NCBI RefSeq assembly: GCF_900324465.2
Contig: NC_046627.1
Coordinates: 10,542,834-10,606,833, forward strand
Direction of reading: 5' to 3'
Source: Anabas testudineus
Lineage: Eukaryota > Chordata > Actinopteri > Anabantiformes > Anabantidae
DNA: 64,000 nt
Shown here: positions 25,259-37,803 of the stretch, piece after piece
Numbering within the stretch: position 1 is the stretch's first letter
Layout of the letters: every line of letters begins with the position of its first letter
Position numbers and translations under genes: made by a program
Notes under the pieces: model-generated
Seen by the model: only the letters and a program-made list of their open reading frames with translations
Told to the model about the DNA's origin: nothing
Databases searched by the model: none

Positions 25259-26832
25259 CTGAGTGTGTTATTACTGGTGCAGTTGTGGAGGAAAAACAGC
25301 TCACTGAAGTATGGAAAATGAAAGATTTAGTCTATAAGAAAAAAAAATGGCTCAAAGTTTTAGGTGATTGTTAACTTAAAGATTTTTGTGGTAAGTTTGA
25401 TTCATGTGAGCAAGCAAATATAAATTATGCATCATTAATGATCATTAACAGACTTTTCTGTTCAAATCACAGTTACCTTTGTGTTTGCAACAGTAAAGAA
25501 GCAGCAGCAGAGCCACAAACAAAATGGTGAAACCAACCAATTGCAAAATAGTGAAATGCGGGATGTTTCCATCACTGGTTGAAGGAATCTCTGGATTTTC
25601 TGAGATCTCTTTAGCTGAGCAAAGAATATGTGGACATTCAAAGTGTCACTGTCTACAATAAACTTAATTCTTTGACTTAATTAATTTACTACGTCATACA
25701 TAAAACTTATTAGGTCTCTCTCACAGCTGACGGTCAGCCAACTCTCTGGTGATTCAGCTTCAGAGATGATGCATTTGAACAGTCCTTCAGTGAGATTTGG
25801 ACACATTGAAAATAGGCAGATTTCCTTCATATCCCTGATGAGGAGGCCGTCTTTATAGAAATCAACTGCAAGCTGCGAGTTGTGGATCTTCTTGTTCCTG
25901 CAGTGCAGAATCCCATCATCTCCCTCCATCATGGGAACAGCAGGAATGTCCAGGACCACAGAACCAGCTGAACATGAAGAAGATAAAATCACATTTCATA
26001 TATAAAGTGAGAGAAAGCAGGTAGGTTTCTAAGAATGTCCTGTAACTGCTGACATTCAGTTACAGGCCTGTAAACAAATGTTTCCCAGAATTAAGAGACA
26101 TTTTATTTACTGGCTGATACCTGTGACTGAGATGTTGATGCTTTCGCTCATTGTCCCGTTTGTATTTTCACACCAGTATTCACCACTGTCTGACTCAAAG
26201 GCGACTTGAATAACTAGAGATCCTGTGGATGTTTCCCATTGAGTAGCGTTTACAGGATTGTTCTTCAGCTTCTTCATCACTCTCCAGTCAGCAGAGCCAC
26301 CAGACTGCTCACACTTTACAGAGATAGTGTCATATTCAAAGAACTGCAGTCTGTTTGGGTCAATATGAGGTAAAACTGAATCTGAGACATGAGAGAACAG
26401 AGAAGGGAAAATAAAGATGACATTTATATAACCGTAATTTGAACGTATGATAGAAAACAAAATCACTTGTATGTTCATGCAGTTAAAAACTACTTACTGT
26501 TTTTCCAACCATAACAGATCTGAACTTGAACTGACTACAATCAGAACTAACACGCTCGTAACTAAAGGGGAAAATAAAAACAACCTTATACATAATACAG
26601 CCAATTACATCTCAAGATTGACCCTATACGTATCTCAAGTATAAATTTTTTTTTATTGCTCTATATTATGCACTAATATTATTTTAATAATTTTAAGTGT
26701 GTGTCATGGGACTATTATTCACATGATTAATTCTGCAAATTAGTTTTAAAGTTTTTGTCTCATTATATTCAAAGAGAGTGAGAAAGAGAGACTTTACTCA
26801 CACTGTCTGGTCCAGACCGATGTAATGTCCAT
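25259..26832 (-). pseudogene. FCRL-D: Fc-receptor-like copy, most complete of A-D but with a broken signal exon
   Basis: Coding order: 26832-26802 (MDITSVWTRQ), 26561-26498 (signal exon), 26381-26121 (first Ig domain, open), 25967-25725 (second Ig domain), 25614-25477 (stalk and membrane segment, LVGFTILFVALLLLLYCCKHK, intact) and 25303-25259 (cytoplasmic piece SCFSSTTAPVITHS before a perfect GTGAGT donor); later exons were not found. The signal exon is 64 nt rather than 60, so the normal start is out of frame with the Ig domains. In the second domain a 4-bp loss and a later 1-bp gain cancel, replacing about 16 residues with a segment containing CLFSMC. An ATG at 26478 in the preceding intron opens a hydrophobic stretch in frame with the first Ig domain, a possible alternative start. 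Gene or recent pseudogene. Confidence 0.6.
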
Positions 26833-28440
26833 GTGGTCTTTTTGTCAATTGACTGAACATTAGAATAAACTAACGTTAAGACCCTCCTCTTCTTGTTCAA
26901 GCTAAATTAGACATGAGAACTGTTATACTAAATGTCATATTTCCTGTTACACAGACGGGTTCTTTACTGATCAGCTCTGTTATGTTTAATAACTGCTTTG
27001 TGTAAGACGGCTTACTAGCACTCAGAATCCACATAATAAATAGAAACTAAAGAAAGATCTTAGTGTCTTGACTTGCAGAGCTAATGATTTCGGAAGGTCT
27101 GATAACCTAAACGGAAATGTTGTTGCTGCCTATGTGAGGTACTATTAAAAATGACTATTTAAATTTTTTTGGTTTGCTTTTTTGCTTATATCACAGTTTG
27201 GACATGATTTTGTACCTAGATTGTTTATAGAACAGAGAATGACTCTAATTCTTTCATTCCTATCTGCAGTATGTAACATGTTGATTTGTTTGTTACCCTT
27301 CACAGTATGTCTAAGTTCAGTGCTACTTTCTCACAGTTGGAAAGTCTCATTTTAGTCACTCCTACGTGTTCCCTCTCTAGTAAATCAACTACCACATGTC
27401 AAACATTTACTTCCTTCAGGTTGCCAAGATAACAACAGACATTATGAGTTATTTCTTTTGGTAAATTTTAATGAATATGATCCATTATTACAATACATCT
27501 AATACAAACGAATACTCACTTATAAAAGTTCAGTCATATCATTCAAAACTTACTGAAAAACAAATATTATTAGACATGGTAAATAAATACATTATGTTAT
27601 GTTATGTTTTTATAATAGTTCTGTAAAGCTACAGTACACTTTACACTTTTTTTCTGAAAAAATGTCACTGTCCCAAAATTGTGGAATTTCCTGAAATCCA
27701 GGATGAGCACGTTGGTCTTGCACATATTCAACACAGTGTTTCCACAATAACAGTCTTTGTGTGGGGCGAGATGCGGCCTGGTGTTTCCAAGTTGTTTAAG
27801 TGAGATAGTCTACACATTTTCACATAACTTATTTTCTACTGACTTGACAGATACACAAAATACTTTGAGACAAATAGGTTTCAGCATCAAAGTAGACCTC
27901 TGTACTATGTGCTGTGTGACATAACCCACAACTTCAAAGACATGTAGCTATGGTGTGGTTATTCTGCATAAGGTTACAGAAATACTTCCACTACTCAGAG
28001 TAGACAGCATGTGTGTGGATGCAAAACTTCACATAAAAATAAAACCGTAGAACATTCAGAGGTTCGTGGTTTCTAACTACTTATAACATCTTAACCTGTT
28101 CACCCATGAGAAACTTCACAACAGGTCTACACATTGGTGTTATTAAAATATCAAACAAAAATAAATCACTATAGGTTTACTTCTGAAAATAAACATACAA
28201 GAAACACACACAACTTATAATACCAACAACTCTGCAGAAGACAAAGAAATATTTTGTCAAATCTTTAAACATACCTCTCATACTTGACTCAGTAAGGTGA
28301 AAATTACACACGGAGGCCTCGATGTACTAAAGGTTTATGCGTACAAACTTGAAACGAACCAAAAATGACAATAGCTAATTTAGAATGGTGGACAAACACA
28401 TCTTATTTCTAAGGATCCAGTTTGGGGATGCTGGGTTAGT
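26833..28440. other. Intergenic stretch left of FCRL-E, first part
   Basis: 26833-27150 still resembles the sequence upstream of FCRL-A to -C exon 1, but the LINE fragment seen in those units is missing. From about 27160 the sequence is unique within the window. I see no exon. Confidence 0.4.
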
Positions 28441-28454
28441 TAGGGTCATTACGG

Positions 28455-28470
28455 AGGGGGGGGGGGGGGG
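28455..28470 (+). repeat. Poly-G tract, 16 G
   Basis: Uninterrupted run of 16 G in otherwise AT-rich DNA. It may be a length-variable site or form G-rich secondary structure. Confidence 0.9.
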
Positions 28471-28654
28471 CATTTGCAGACCATACACAATTAGCCCAAA
28501 TTTGTTAGCGCTGCCTGCTTAACTACAAGCCGATCATTTGACGCTGAATTAACTACAGCAAGTTATGATGCCTAAATATTTAATGCACCCACAGCAATAT
28601 GGGAGAATGAATTTTTTACGCCAAAAGACACACAATGATCCACAAAACAGTTCA

Positions 28655-28781
28655 GCTACTGCTGAGGTGTCCTTGGACAAGACACCGAAACCCCGTTGTG
28701 TAGCGCTGACATACCGTCTAGCAGCTGTCCACCCACAATTTCCCCAAGGGGATCAATAAAGTATTCATTATTATTATTAAA
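28655..28781 (+). mobile_element. 5'-truncated SINE, same family as 22374-22581
   Basis: From GAGGTGTCCTTGGACAAGAC to the GGGGATCAATAAAGTATT and TTATTATTAAAG end it matches the body and tail of the BTNL-5 intron SINE almost exactly. The tRNA-like head is missing. Confidence 0.75.
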
Positions 28782-29596
28782 GGTTTTGCCTGCATCTTTC
28801 ATAAAAGTAAGCCATACTTTACCTGATGCTAGACAGGATGAGTACATATTTATGTGTAAGTGTGCACATTCTGCTGACTCTGCTATCAGCTTGCCCTGAA
28901 TGCACTAAATGAAATGCGGTTGTAGGTTTTCTGACAGTTATAGGAACAATCGTTCCAAACAGTGTTTCTTCCTGCAATAATGTAAGATGATCAAAGTGAT
29001 TATAAGCTCAACCCTAACAGCTCCATTTTTTCTCGATCTCGATCTACTCATGGGCACCAAGGAAACATGCAAACTTCTCATTTAAATACCAATACAGTCC
29101 ATTTTCCAGAGTGGACATGCAATTTAGTACTCGTTATTTAACATCTTAGTAAAATCAGAGTCACATTGTTTATTTTTTGTTGGATTTACTTGAAAGTCAT
29201 CTGAGTTTCTCCTCAGTACAGATTAGTCATCTGTGGAAATTATAAAAATACAGACAATGAAATATTTTAATGTGTTTTTTCCCAAATTTGTGACAGTAAA
29301 CTCCATATATCTCTTAATTGTATAATAGTTATTCAGTAATCATAGCAACCACTGTCTTCCAGTATTAGAAATCTTTACAGTGTTGAACTTGTTGAATTAT
29401 TCAGGGTTCAATCCTTTAGACGCCTTTTTATTTTCAGTTCACCTTATTTCTAATAGAACAATAACATTACCTCTGCCATTATACTGATGACACTATGTTC
29501 TCTTTATCTTTTCTTCCTAAATCTACATCAACAAAACACATGGTGCAAATCATGTAGAACACCAAACATTAGAAAACATGATATTACATTTTTACC
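28782..29596. other. AT-rich intergenic stretch
   Basis: No exon, repeat or regulatory site could be supported between the SINE tail and the last exon of FCRL-E. Confidence 0.4.
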
Positions 29597-31569
29597 TCAG
29601 TGTTGTGAACTGTTGCGTTTTCTCAACACCAGCAGCAACAAAGCAACCCATGAAACAGTGGCAACAGTCCTCACCAGTAGGTAAAGCAGAACAGGAAGTT
29701 GGTCATAACATAGGGGCATATTCTTTTTTGGGCATTCTGAAAAGACAATTGAAAGCCATTCCCACGTTACACAGAAAAAAAAAAAAAATATTTTAGAGAT
29801 TAAATCTACATTTTTTATGCAAACTTTGGGGTGTTGGGTTCCAATAACATTTATATAAAAGATTATAAATCTTATATTAAAAACATAATTAATATTTATG
29901 AATTTGATAGTTTATCTTACCTCTGACAGCTACCCAATTCTCAGATGATTCTCGAGCTCCAGAGATGCGACACTTGTAGTTTCCTTCATCAGACTTTGAA
30001 ATACTTTGGATGGTTATGTTTCCTGTGGAGCTGCTCCCAATAAAAAGGCCATTCCTGTAAAAAATAGCTGTGGTGTTCGTCGTCATCTTGTTTCTACAGA
30101 GCAGAGTCACAACTTCACCCTCAATCACTGGAAGGGCCGGACTCTCCAGCATCACGGCAACTGGTCAGCATGTAAGTCAGAAAAAAAAGTAATGTGACAT
30201 GATAATAGTGGAGTCAATAGCTCAAAATGCACATGGTGAACCAACCATGAAAGAATGTATGTTGGTAATGCCCCTTTAAAACTATACGGTTAACCTGTAA
30301 TATCAAGGAAGAAATTTACTAATAGATAGGACCGATTTTATGTCTTACAGTTCCTATTTGAAACACAGTTTTGTGCACTGAGCCATGTTCACAGTGTTAT
30401 GTATAATCTACATACAACATTTATTTGCTCTCACCTTTGACATTCAGCCATCTCTCTGGTGATTCTCCAGCTCCAGAGATGCTGCACTTGTAAAGTCCTT
30501 CATCCGACTTGGAAACGCTGGAAATGGTTATTGATCCTATATAGCCAGTTGCAATGTAGACACCATCCTTATAAAAATCAGCTATATGGTTAATGGGAGT
30601 TTTACTCTTCATACAGCGAAGAATCACAGAGTCTCCCTCCATCACAGGGTTAGTAGGACTCTCCAGGATGACAGCACCAGCTAGCCCACATTTGAAAAAC
30701 ACTTGTCATCATCTTTCCTTCAGTATTACAGGTATTATAGATTTTTTTTATTATTGCCTCACCTCTGACATTCAGCAAGTTCACCGGTGATTCTCCAGCT
30801 CCAGAGATATTACATTTGTAGAACCCTTCATCAGACTTGGAAACACGGTGGATGGTCATGTTTCCTGTATCACTTCTCATGATTAGAACACCATCCTTAT
30901 AGAAGTCAGCTGTTACGTTGATTAAAGGCCTCGTGTTTCTGCAGCGCAGAGTCACATCATCACCCTCCATCACCGTAAAGAGAGGACTCTCCAGTATCAC
31001 ACAGTCAGCTGATCAACACATAGAAAGAAATATTGTAAAACAGAGCCAACAGCAGAAGGTGTCTGTCTGTCTATCTGGTGCAGCTCAGGGAAACAGAAGC
31101 ATGTATTACTGGGTGATCACCTGGGTGTTGGTGATCTTTGAAGTGCATTTGTTAACAAAGTTTGAGATGTACTTCTTACCTTGTATTTGTATTATGTGTA
31201 AAAATATTAAATGACACTTTAAAACAGGGCAGAAGAGACAAGACGCGTATTTGTGAATCAATTACGTGAAATATTATTTTAATGTAATTTATTTACTCAC
31301 CAGCTTTTTGAGCTTCCAGACCTCTTATAACAGGTAGACACAATGCATTCATCACTGGAGAGACAAATGTTAGAAGCTGTGTATCAGATATTAACTTCAA
31401 CATGGTTGGTGCAGACTCTGTAAATTAATTTGCAGTGTTCTGCTCACTATTGAAAGGCACTTCAACAATATAGTGAAGAATAACTGCAACTGCAGCATAT
31501 TTCTAAATGTAACATTACACAGAGATAGACTAGGTACTCACACAGTCTGATTAGAGTTGTGGTCTCCAT
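29597..31569 (-). CDS. FCRL-E: three-Ig-domain Fc-receptor-like protein, activating type
   Basis: Coding order 31569-31542, 31354-31301, 31008-30763, 30680-30435, 30160-29921 and 29736-29597: 954 nt, 317 residues, all joins phase 1. Signal peptide METTTLIRLLMNALCLPVI; three related C2-type domains at about 28-109, 110-191 and 192-271, each beginning like VILESP and containing EGD-VTLRC and SDEG-YKC. The last exon codes a stalk (ECPKK), a membrane segment near 286-306 with Arg at 294 (LLVRTVATVSWVALLLL) and a six- to nine-residue tail ending NSSQH. An Arg near the outer end of the membrane helix is how FcR-gamma-associated receptors bind their adaptor, so I infer an activating receptor. The acceptor of the second Ig exon (GGGCTAG) is weak; the rest are good. 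No lesion seen. Confidence 0.82.
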
Positions 31570-32524
31570 GACGTCTTCCTGCTGAGTGTCTGAGCTTCTA
31601 ACTCACTTACAGCTGTGGTGAAATGTAGATGAGACCCTCCTCCTCACCCCAACCTACCTCTGCATGCAATGCAATGCAAGAAATACAATAGTCACCCAGG
31701 TTGTGTCATGTAGAGGAACCTTGTGTTAGTTTGTCACCTTACTGCTGTGTTATGTTATTTTTCTTATAGTCCCCATAGTTACTAAGACCGTTAACATAAA
31801 TGAGAATACGGATAATATATATCTGAACCCCAAGGACACAAATTAGCCTGTAATGCTTGTATTCATTTATTGTCACTATCACCCAGCCTTGTGCTCATTA
31901 ACTCTCTGAAGTCACCCAGTGAACCAACACTGCCCCTTGCAGGATATCGCAATAATTTTTTCTTTGGTCAATTGGTTATCATCAATGTCTCTAAAAACTG
32001 GGGTGATTATTAATCTGTGTGACTATATACTTATAATTTTCACTAAACCATACTGTTCTGCTGATGAAATGAACAGCTCAAAATTGTAACAGTTGTGAGT
32101 CTGCACCTTTCTCCAAATGGTTTTCATTGGCTAACATGCAACATGCAAATTTTGACCATGTACATCTAGTTGGTTACAGAAAATTCTCAGCACAGTATGA
32201 GATACAGGACCCAGCGGGGAAGGACTCTGTCAGAGCAAGTACTGTAAATTTTCCAGGTATAAAGCAGTGTGTTTATGTCTTGAGTGTGTTGTACCTCACT
32301 AAAATGTTGCTTATAGTTCCATTTAGCTGTACATGTGGTGTCTATGAACAGTTAATATGCAGCAAGCTGTGATGCAGTTTTTTTGTGACTGCATTTGTCT
32401 TTTACAGTTTAATGCTTTTTGATACTAGAAATTATGTCTTATACTATTATACTTCTTTCATGTTTGTGAATTAACATTGTACTCATCATTTAGCTTTCAG
32501 AAGTCAGGAGATGACATTTGAAAG
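31570..32524. promoter_or_regulatory. Shared intergenic region between FCRL-E and BTNL-6 (head to head)
   Basis: About 950 bases separate the two divergent start codons, so both promoters must lie here or overlap (unless 5' UTR exons extend further). No specific element could be proven. A splice acceptor-like TTTAG lies near 32493, so BTNL-6 may have a spliced leader as in BTNL-1. Confidence 0.35.
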
Positions 32525-34566
32525 ATGGGCTATGCTGTAAATTTTCACATAGTACGCTCACTGCTGATTGTGGTCATCCATCACTTGACACCCTCGTTTG
32601 AAGGTAACTTACTGTACACACAAACACAGACAGATCAGTAACAACCTAACAACAACTTAAAATAAACTTCTAAATAAGATTTAGTTAAGGAAAAAAGCAC
32701 AATATGTCATACATTTTATATGCAAACTACAGTCCTAACAGTTGCCCGACTTCAGCAGCTCATTTTAATATTATCTGACTTTTCCTAACTGGGCTGCAAA
32801 AACCACAACAGTTTCTCTGTGTGACAGTTAAAACAGATGTGTTTCTTCCTCAGGTCAGTCTCAGGTGGTCTCACCTCAGCCAATAGTGGCAACTGTTGGG
32901 GATGACATTATTTTACCATGCCAGCTGGAACCTGCCGTGGATGCTACAGACATGACGGTGGAGTGGGCGAGACCAAAGCTGGACCCCAGATTTGTTTATG
33001 TGTGGCGTGATGGTGTGGAACTAGCAAGTCAGAAACATCCGTCCTACAAGGGGCGAACGTCGGTGTCAATGAGCAAACTGAAGCGTGGGGACATTTCACT
33101 AACTCTCTCCAAAGTGAAACTTTCTGATGAAGGAAAGTACAGATGCTTTGTTCCAACACTGCACGAGTCTTCTGCAGAGCTTGTTGTTGGTGAGAAAATG
33201 ATGTCTACTCTATGTTAAATTAAACATCAATAAGTACATTTCTATGCCCATGAATCAGCCCATGAAAATTGCAACTTCCAATGGTCAGCAGAGGCATACA
33301 ACTGAACCACAAAATCTAATTGGTTCACCCTTGAGTCCAAGTGGAGGTGCAGATTTTAAAGCAATTCCAACAGGAAATTGGGATGTATAAGTGGAAGGAC
33401 AGCCTGAAAACATAAAAAATAAAAAATAAATAAAGCCTCCAGCCATAGATGCTGCTGCCAAAAAAAAAAAAAAACATAAAAAAGGAGCTGTTGAATATTT
33501 TCATACTCTGAGATAACATGTAAATTATGTTATGACATGCAAATTGTGCAGCTCAGCCCGTCTTCATGAGCTCACTTTATATATAGAAAATGTGCAACTA
33601 AAACTTGTCACAACAAGTAACTTGGCACCTGCTTTTTTTCCAAAGCAACACTCACATACTGATCCTTTTAGAGTTCCCTGTCACATTTGTTTACACAGTT
33701 CCCAGTCATGCAGTGTTGCTACTTTGTCACTGTCATTACACATCCTTGAAATATATTGTGAAAAATTTATGTGAAAAAAGATCATTCAACATAATTTAAT
33801 TGGTCTTTTAATCAGGTGCTGCTGCCTCACCTATCATCAGTTTAACAGGGATTGATGGAGATAAGGGTGGAGTGGTTTTACAGTGTGAGTCTAAAGGCTG
33901 GTATCCAGAGCCTGAGCTGTTGTGGCTGGACGCTGAGGGAAAGATCCTCTCTGCTGGACCTACAGAGACAGTCAGAGGTCCTGATGACCTCTATACTGTC
34001 AGCAGCAGAGTGACTGTGGAGAAGAGACACAGCAACAACATCACCTGTAGAGTCCAACAGAGAAACATCAACCAGACCAGAGAGACACAGATTCGCTTTT
34101 CAGGTGAGACCTCAGCCGGAAATCTCACTATCAGTCCCTCAAACATCTCTTTGACTTGAATTAGATATTGACAGTTGCAGAGTGACTTTGTTAATGTGTA
34201 AAATTTTGAGTTGTTTCTCCTTTTATCCTTTCAGCTGATTTCTTCCCGCTGCTGCCAGGTTCATCCGGTTGTGTCAAGATCTTTGTCATTATTTTGTTTA
34301 TTTTGATTTTGTGCGGTCTTGCAGTTGGAGTTTGGTGGAAATGGAAAAAATCTGTAAGTCATAACATGAGTGCTTTTTAGTGATGATGTGCTTTATATTA
34401 GGTTTTAATAAAAAAAAAAAAAAGGTTTGTTGGGTATTGCAGATTCTGAGTTTTTGTGTGCTTACAGAATGCAGAACAAACCGCTGAACCTGAATCACTG
34501 ATGGAAAGGGACAACAAAAGAAGATCAGTACAGGCACGGAAACAAGCAAAAAGACAAAATGTTTAA
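32525..34566 (+). CDS. BTNL-6: butyrophilin-like membrane protein with short basic tail
   Basis: Join of 32525-32603, 32854-33189, 33816-34103, 34235-34353 and 34468-34566, 306 residues. Signal peptide 1-27 (SLLIVVIHHLT), V-set 27-138 (DDIILPCQLEP ... YRCFVP), C-set 139-234, membrane segment in exon 4 (KIFVIILFILILCGLAVGVWW, split by the Gly-rich start) and a 33-residue tail rich in Lys, Arg and Gln. Exon 4 ends in phase 0, unlike BTNL-1 to -5, and there is no coiled coil. The V domain is clearly diverged from the other members, while the central C exon is nearly identical to theirs from 33877 to about 34092. Head to head with FCRL-E. Complete and open. Confidence 0.85.
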
Positions 34567-34699
34567 GTTTGACTACAATGTAAGTATGAAAAACAAAACA
34601 ACAAATGCTGAGTTTTAATTTCAACAACTAATAAACCAGGTGACGGTGTAGTTGTTTCAGATAGTGTTTTTTTTTCCTTTTCAACAGACAACAACAGAA

Positions 34700-34918
34700 A
34701 CAGAAACAGCTTTATTCGTCATTTGTCACATTTACATGTTACAGATGAAATTTGTCCTCTGCATTTAACCCATCCCCTGGGGGAGCAGTGGGCAGCTACA
34801 TACAGCGCTCGGGGAGCTAGCGTGGAGTGTCTCGCTCAAGGACACACCTGGTGTCTGTGGTGGGGTTTCAACCCCATACCTTCTGCATCCAAAGCAGATG
34901 ATCTACCCACAACAACTG
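34700..34918 (-). mobile_element. tRNA-related SINE (minus strand)
   Basis: Read on the minus strand it starts with a tRNA-like head (GTGGGTAGATCATCTGCTTT, then GGTATGGGGTTGAAACCCC) and runs through GTGTCCTTGAGCGAGACACT and a GGGGGATGGGTTAAATGCAG-like block to an AATAAAGCTGTTTCTG tail. This composite is common in teleost genomes. Diverged and not a tRNA gene. Confidence 0.65.
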
Positions 34919-35699
34919 TAACAGTATTCTGTCATGTTGGCACCTACTTGATAAAACATCTGAGAGTCCATTGTTGAAGCAGGTACCACACTGATACTGT
35001 TGTGGTTGTTCTCAACAGCAACCCCATCGCTGAATCAAACCCAAAAACTCTATTGATAGAGAGGTAGAGATGCTGTGGTTGGCACTGTGGCATCAAACAT
35101 AAACACGGTCAGATGGTACTGTGTCTATGTAGAGTGTGAGACTTGAATAGAAACTGCTGTTAACAGGTTGCGTTGTTAAAAAACTGCCACTCGTGTCTTT
35201 GTTTAACTTATGAGAACTGTTGTTTTTGATGCACACACAATGACCTTCTCACAGAGTAGAGATTAAAATAAACATTAGCAAGTGACACAAAATACAAGTT
35301 TACATTTGACATTTCCCACAAAGAAACACACATAGCATGTTATAAGTCACAGATAAACGTTAGTATATATAAATTATTTAACTATGTTATTAACAGTTTA
35401 AACTACTTGTACTATTTAACCACTGATTCTTCCTTCTTGTATCTTAAATTGAACTCATCATCCACTGGAACGACATGTGAATATTAACACAGTTGATGAC
35501 TTTATCTCCATTAACATGAACAAAGCCGACATTAAACATTCAAATATTTTTGCAGACAATAAATAAAGTTAAGTAAAAGTTGAACCAAAAGCTGAAATAA
35601 GTTATATGTGTTAACTTGAACCTTTATTACTGCCTGTTGTTCTCTTGTAGGGTTTGCATGTGTGGAATGCACACTTTATTATCACATCTATAGCATCTA
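34919..35699. other. Intergenic stretch, nothing recognised
   Basis: AT-rich sequence between two SINEs; no exon or repeat could be supported. Confidence 0.4.
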
Positions 35700-35855
35700 A
35701 ATAATAATAATAAACACATGTTTTATTGATCCCCCTTCAGTAGTACATATTGGCTTTCATAAGGAGCTTTGGTGTCTTGTAGCGTGGTGGAACCGTGAAC
35801 CACTAGCCCTACAGTTTGTAGACTGCTGCTCTGACAACTGAGCTACACACTTAAG
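35700..35855 (-). mobile_element. tRNA-derived SINE (minus strand)
   Basis: Minus-strand reading has an A box-like TAGCTCAGTTGTCAGAGCAG, a degenerate B box (GTGGTTCACGGTTCC) and a GGGGGATCAATAAAAC tail with TTATTATTAT. The tail resembles that of the BTNL-5 intron SINE. It lies just downstream of the FCRL-F stop codon. Confidence 0.65.
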
Positions 35856-35879
35856 CAAACTCATTTTAATAATTCATAT

Positions 35880-37803
35880 CTAAATAAATCCGCAAACACT
35901 GTTTCCCTGAGGTCTTTTTTCTGCACAGCATTTCTGTGAACAGTGATATAGCCCCACCAGCAGCAGCAGCAGAGCCGCCAACACAACGGTGGAAGCTGTT
36001 TTTAAGAGCAGGAAAAAATAAAAGAAGTGGTCTAAGCAGGTCTCTGTGTGAAATGCTGCAAAGAAGAAAAAGGGGATTGAAGAGGACTTAGCAACAGTAA
36101 TGTTAATTTCAAGCTACTAAACTTATAATGCTAACACCTTGTTCAACAGTCTTTTATTTTTGAATAACTACTTTCATTTTATTGACTCTAATACTATTAA
36201 CTTAATGGTATCTCACCTCTGACAGTCAGCCAGCTCTGTGGTGATTCTCCGACTCCAGAGATGTGACATTTGTACAGTCCCTCATGAGACATATAGACTC
36301 TGTGGATAGACATGTTTCCAGTGGAGCTGGTTCCAATGAAGAGGCCGTCCTTATAGAAGACAGCTGGGAATTTAGCGGGCGAAGACTTGAGTCTGCAATG
36401 CAGAGTTGCAGCTTCCCCCTCAATCACAGGATGGACCGGAGTCTCCAGGATCACAGAACTTGCTGAACAATAAAGAAGAAAACTGCTTAAATGGGAAGTT
36501 GATGACTCATACAATTAATACAGAGATTAAAGAAAAAATGGTAATGGAGGCCAGTATTGTGTAGGGTAAAATCTTGACTTCAGTGCTTCAGTTTTTATGC
36601 CCTCTACTGCAAATAAATATAAAATAAACAAACATAAACTAACACAAAACATAAATTAAAAATGCCTTCTCTTACCTACAGTCAGCCAACTCCCAGCTGA
36701 TTCTCCAGCTTCAGGGATTCTGCACTTGTAAAGTCCTTCATCAGCCCTGGAAACGTTGTGGATCGTCATCTTCCCGGAATAGCTGGCGTGGATTAGGAGA
36801 CCGTTCTTGTAGAAATCTGCTATGTAGTTAAAAGCAGTCGCCTCCTCTCTACAGTGCAGAGTCACAATTTCTCCTTCCAACACAGGAAGAGCAGGACTCT
36901 CCAGGATCACAGAACCAGCTGAAATATGTACAAAGTCAAAAAAAAAAAACTATGTTTTTACCGCAGAGAATTTTAAAATAAATTCTCAGTAATCAAGATT
37001 TTGAGTGAGTGAGTTTTGTAGAAGTAGTTCTGCAAGATTAACTGCTTAAATTTGATTCACAGTCTGCACATACAGTAAACGTACCAGTGACAGTAATGTT
37101 GACAGCGTTGCTTCTCTCTCCTAGTCCAGATTCACACCAGTAGACGCCGCTGTCTGCCTCAAACACATTATAAATGGTGCAGTTTACTGTTGGTGTCCCA
37201 GTGCTGTTCACGCATATGGGAATAATTTCCTCAGTGTTGCTCAAGCCTTTCCATTTAGCTGAGACGTTAAACCCCTCACAGATTAAAGAGATGGTCTCAT
37301 ATTCAAAGAATTGCAGTCTGGACGGAAGGACCTGAAGAAAAGTTGCATCTGACCGGAAGAGAGCAACAATTAATAAATTAAAATCTCTCAAATAAACACA
37401 GTTTTTGTATCTTCTTATTCATACGGTCAGAAAAAAATCTCCTATTTGTTTTTGAACTTGCAAAAGCTTTATTTTACAGTATGTGTCTGCATATCCCAAA
37501 CAATTCACAGCAATTTACAGTAATTCTTTCTGTCCATGTTTCTAATAACAAGAACATACCTCTTTTACCTAAACATGAGGAGTTGTATGTCTACAATCTG
37601 TTAATTTCTTAAGTGAGCAGTACTTACCATGTTTCAGATGATGATGCTGGCAACCAAGTACATCCCGCATTAATAAGACATTGAAGACTGTGGGCATAAA
37701 GAAAGAGACATGACCCCGTGTTGGTTTCTGATCTATCTCACTATATAACAAAAGGGCACCTTCAGTACTCACAGAGTCTGATGTGGAGTGCTGTGGCCTC
37801 CAT
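35880..37803 (-). CDS. FCRL-F: three-Ig-domain Fc-receptor-like protein, Lys in membrane segment
   Basis: Coding order 37803-37773, 37687-37628, 37348-37085, 36918-36676, 36462-36217 and 36055-35880, all phase 1, 339 residues. Starts [17 protein letters not shown]. First domain (31-118) is the [17 protein letters not shown] type with DSGVYWCES; second and third (119-199, 200-281) are the VILESP/EGE/YKC type. The last exon gives a short stalk, a membrane segment around 291-316 with Lys at 300 ([16 protein letters not shown]), then YHCSQKCC and a tail without a tyrosine motif. A buried Lys is typical of receptors that pair with an ITAM adaptor such as DAP12; this is an inference. The first domain is shared with FCRL-G to -J, and FCRL-E lacks it. 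No lesion seen. Confidence 0.82.
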
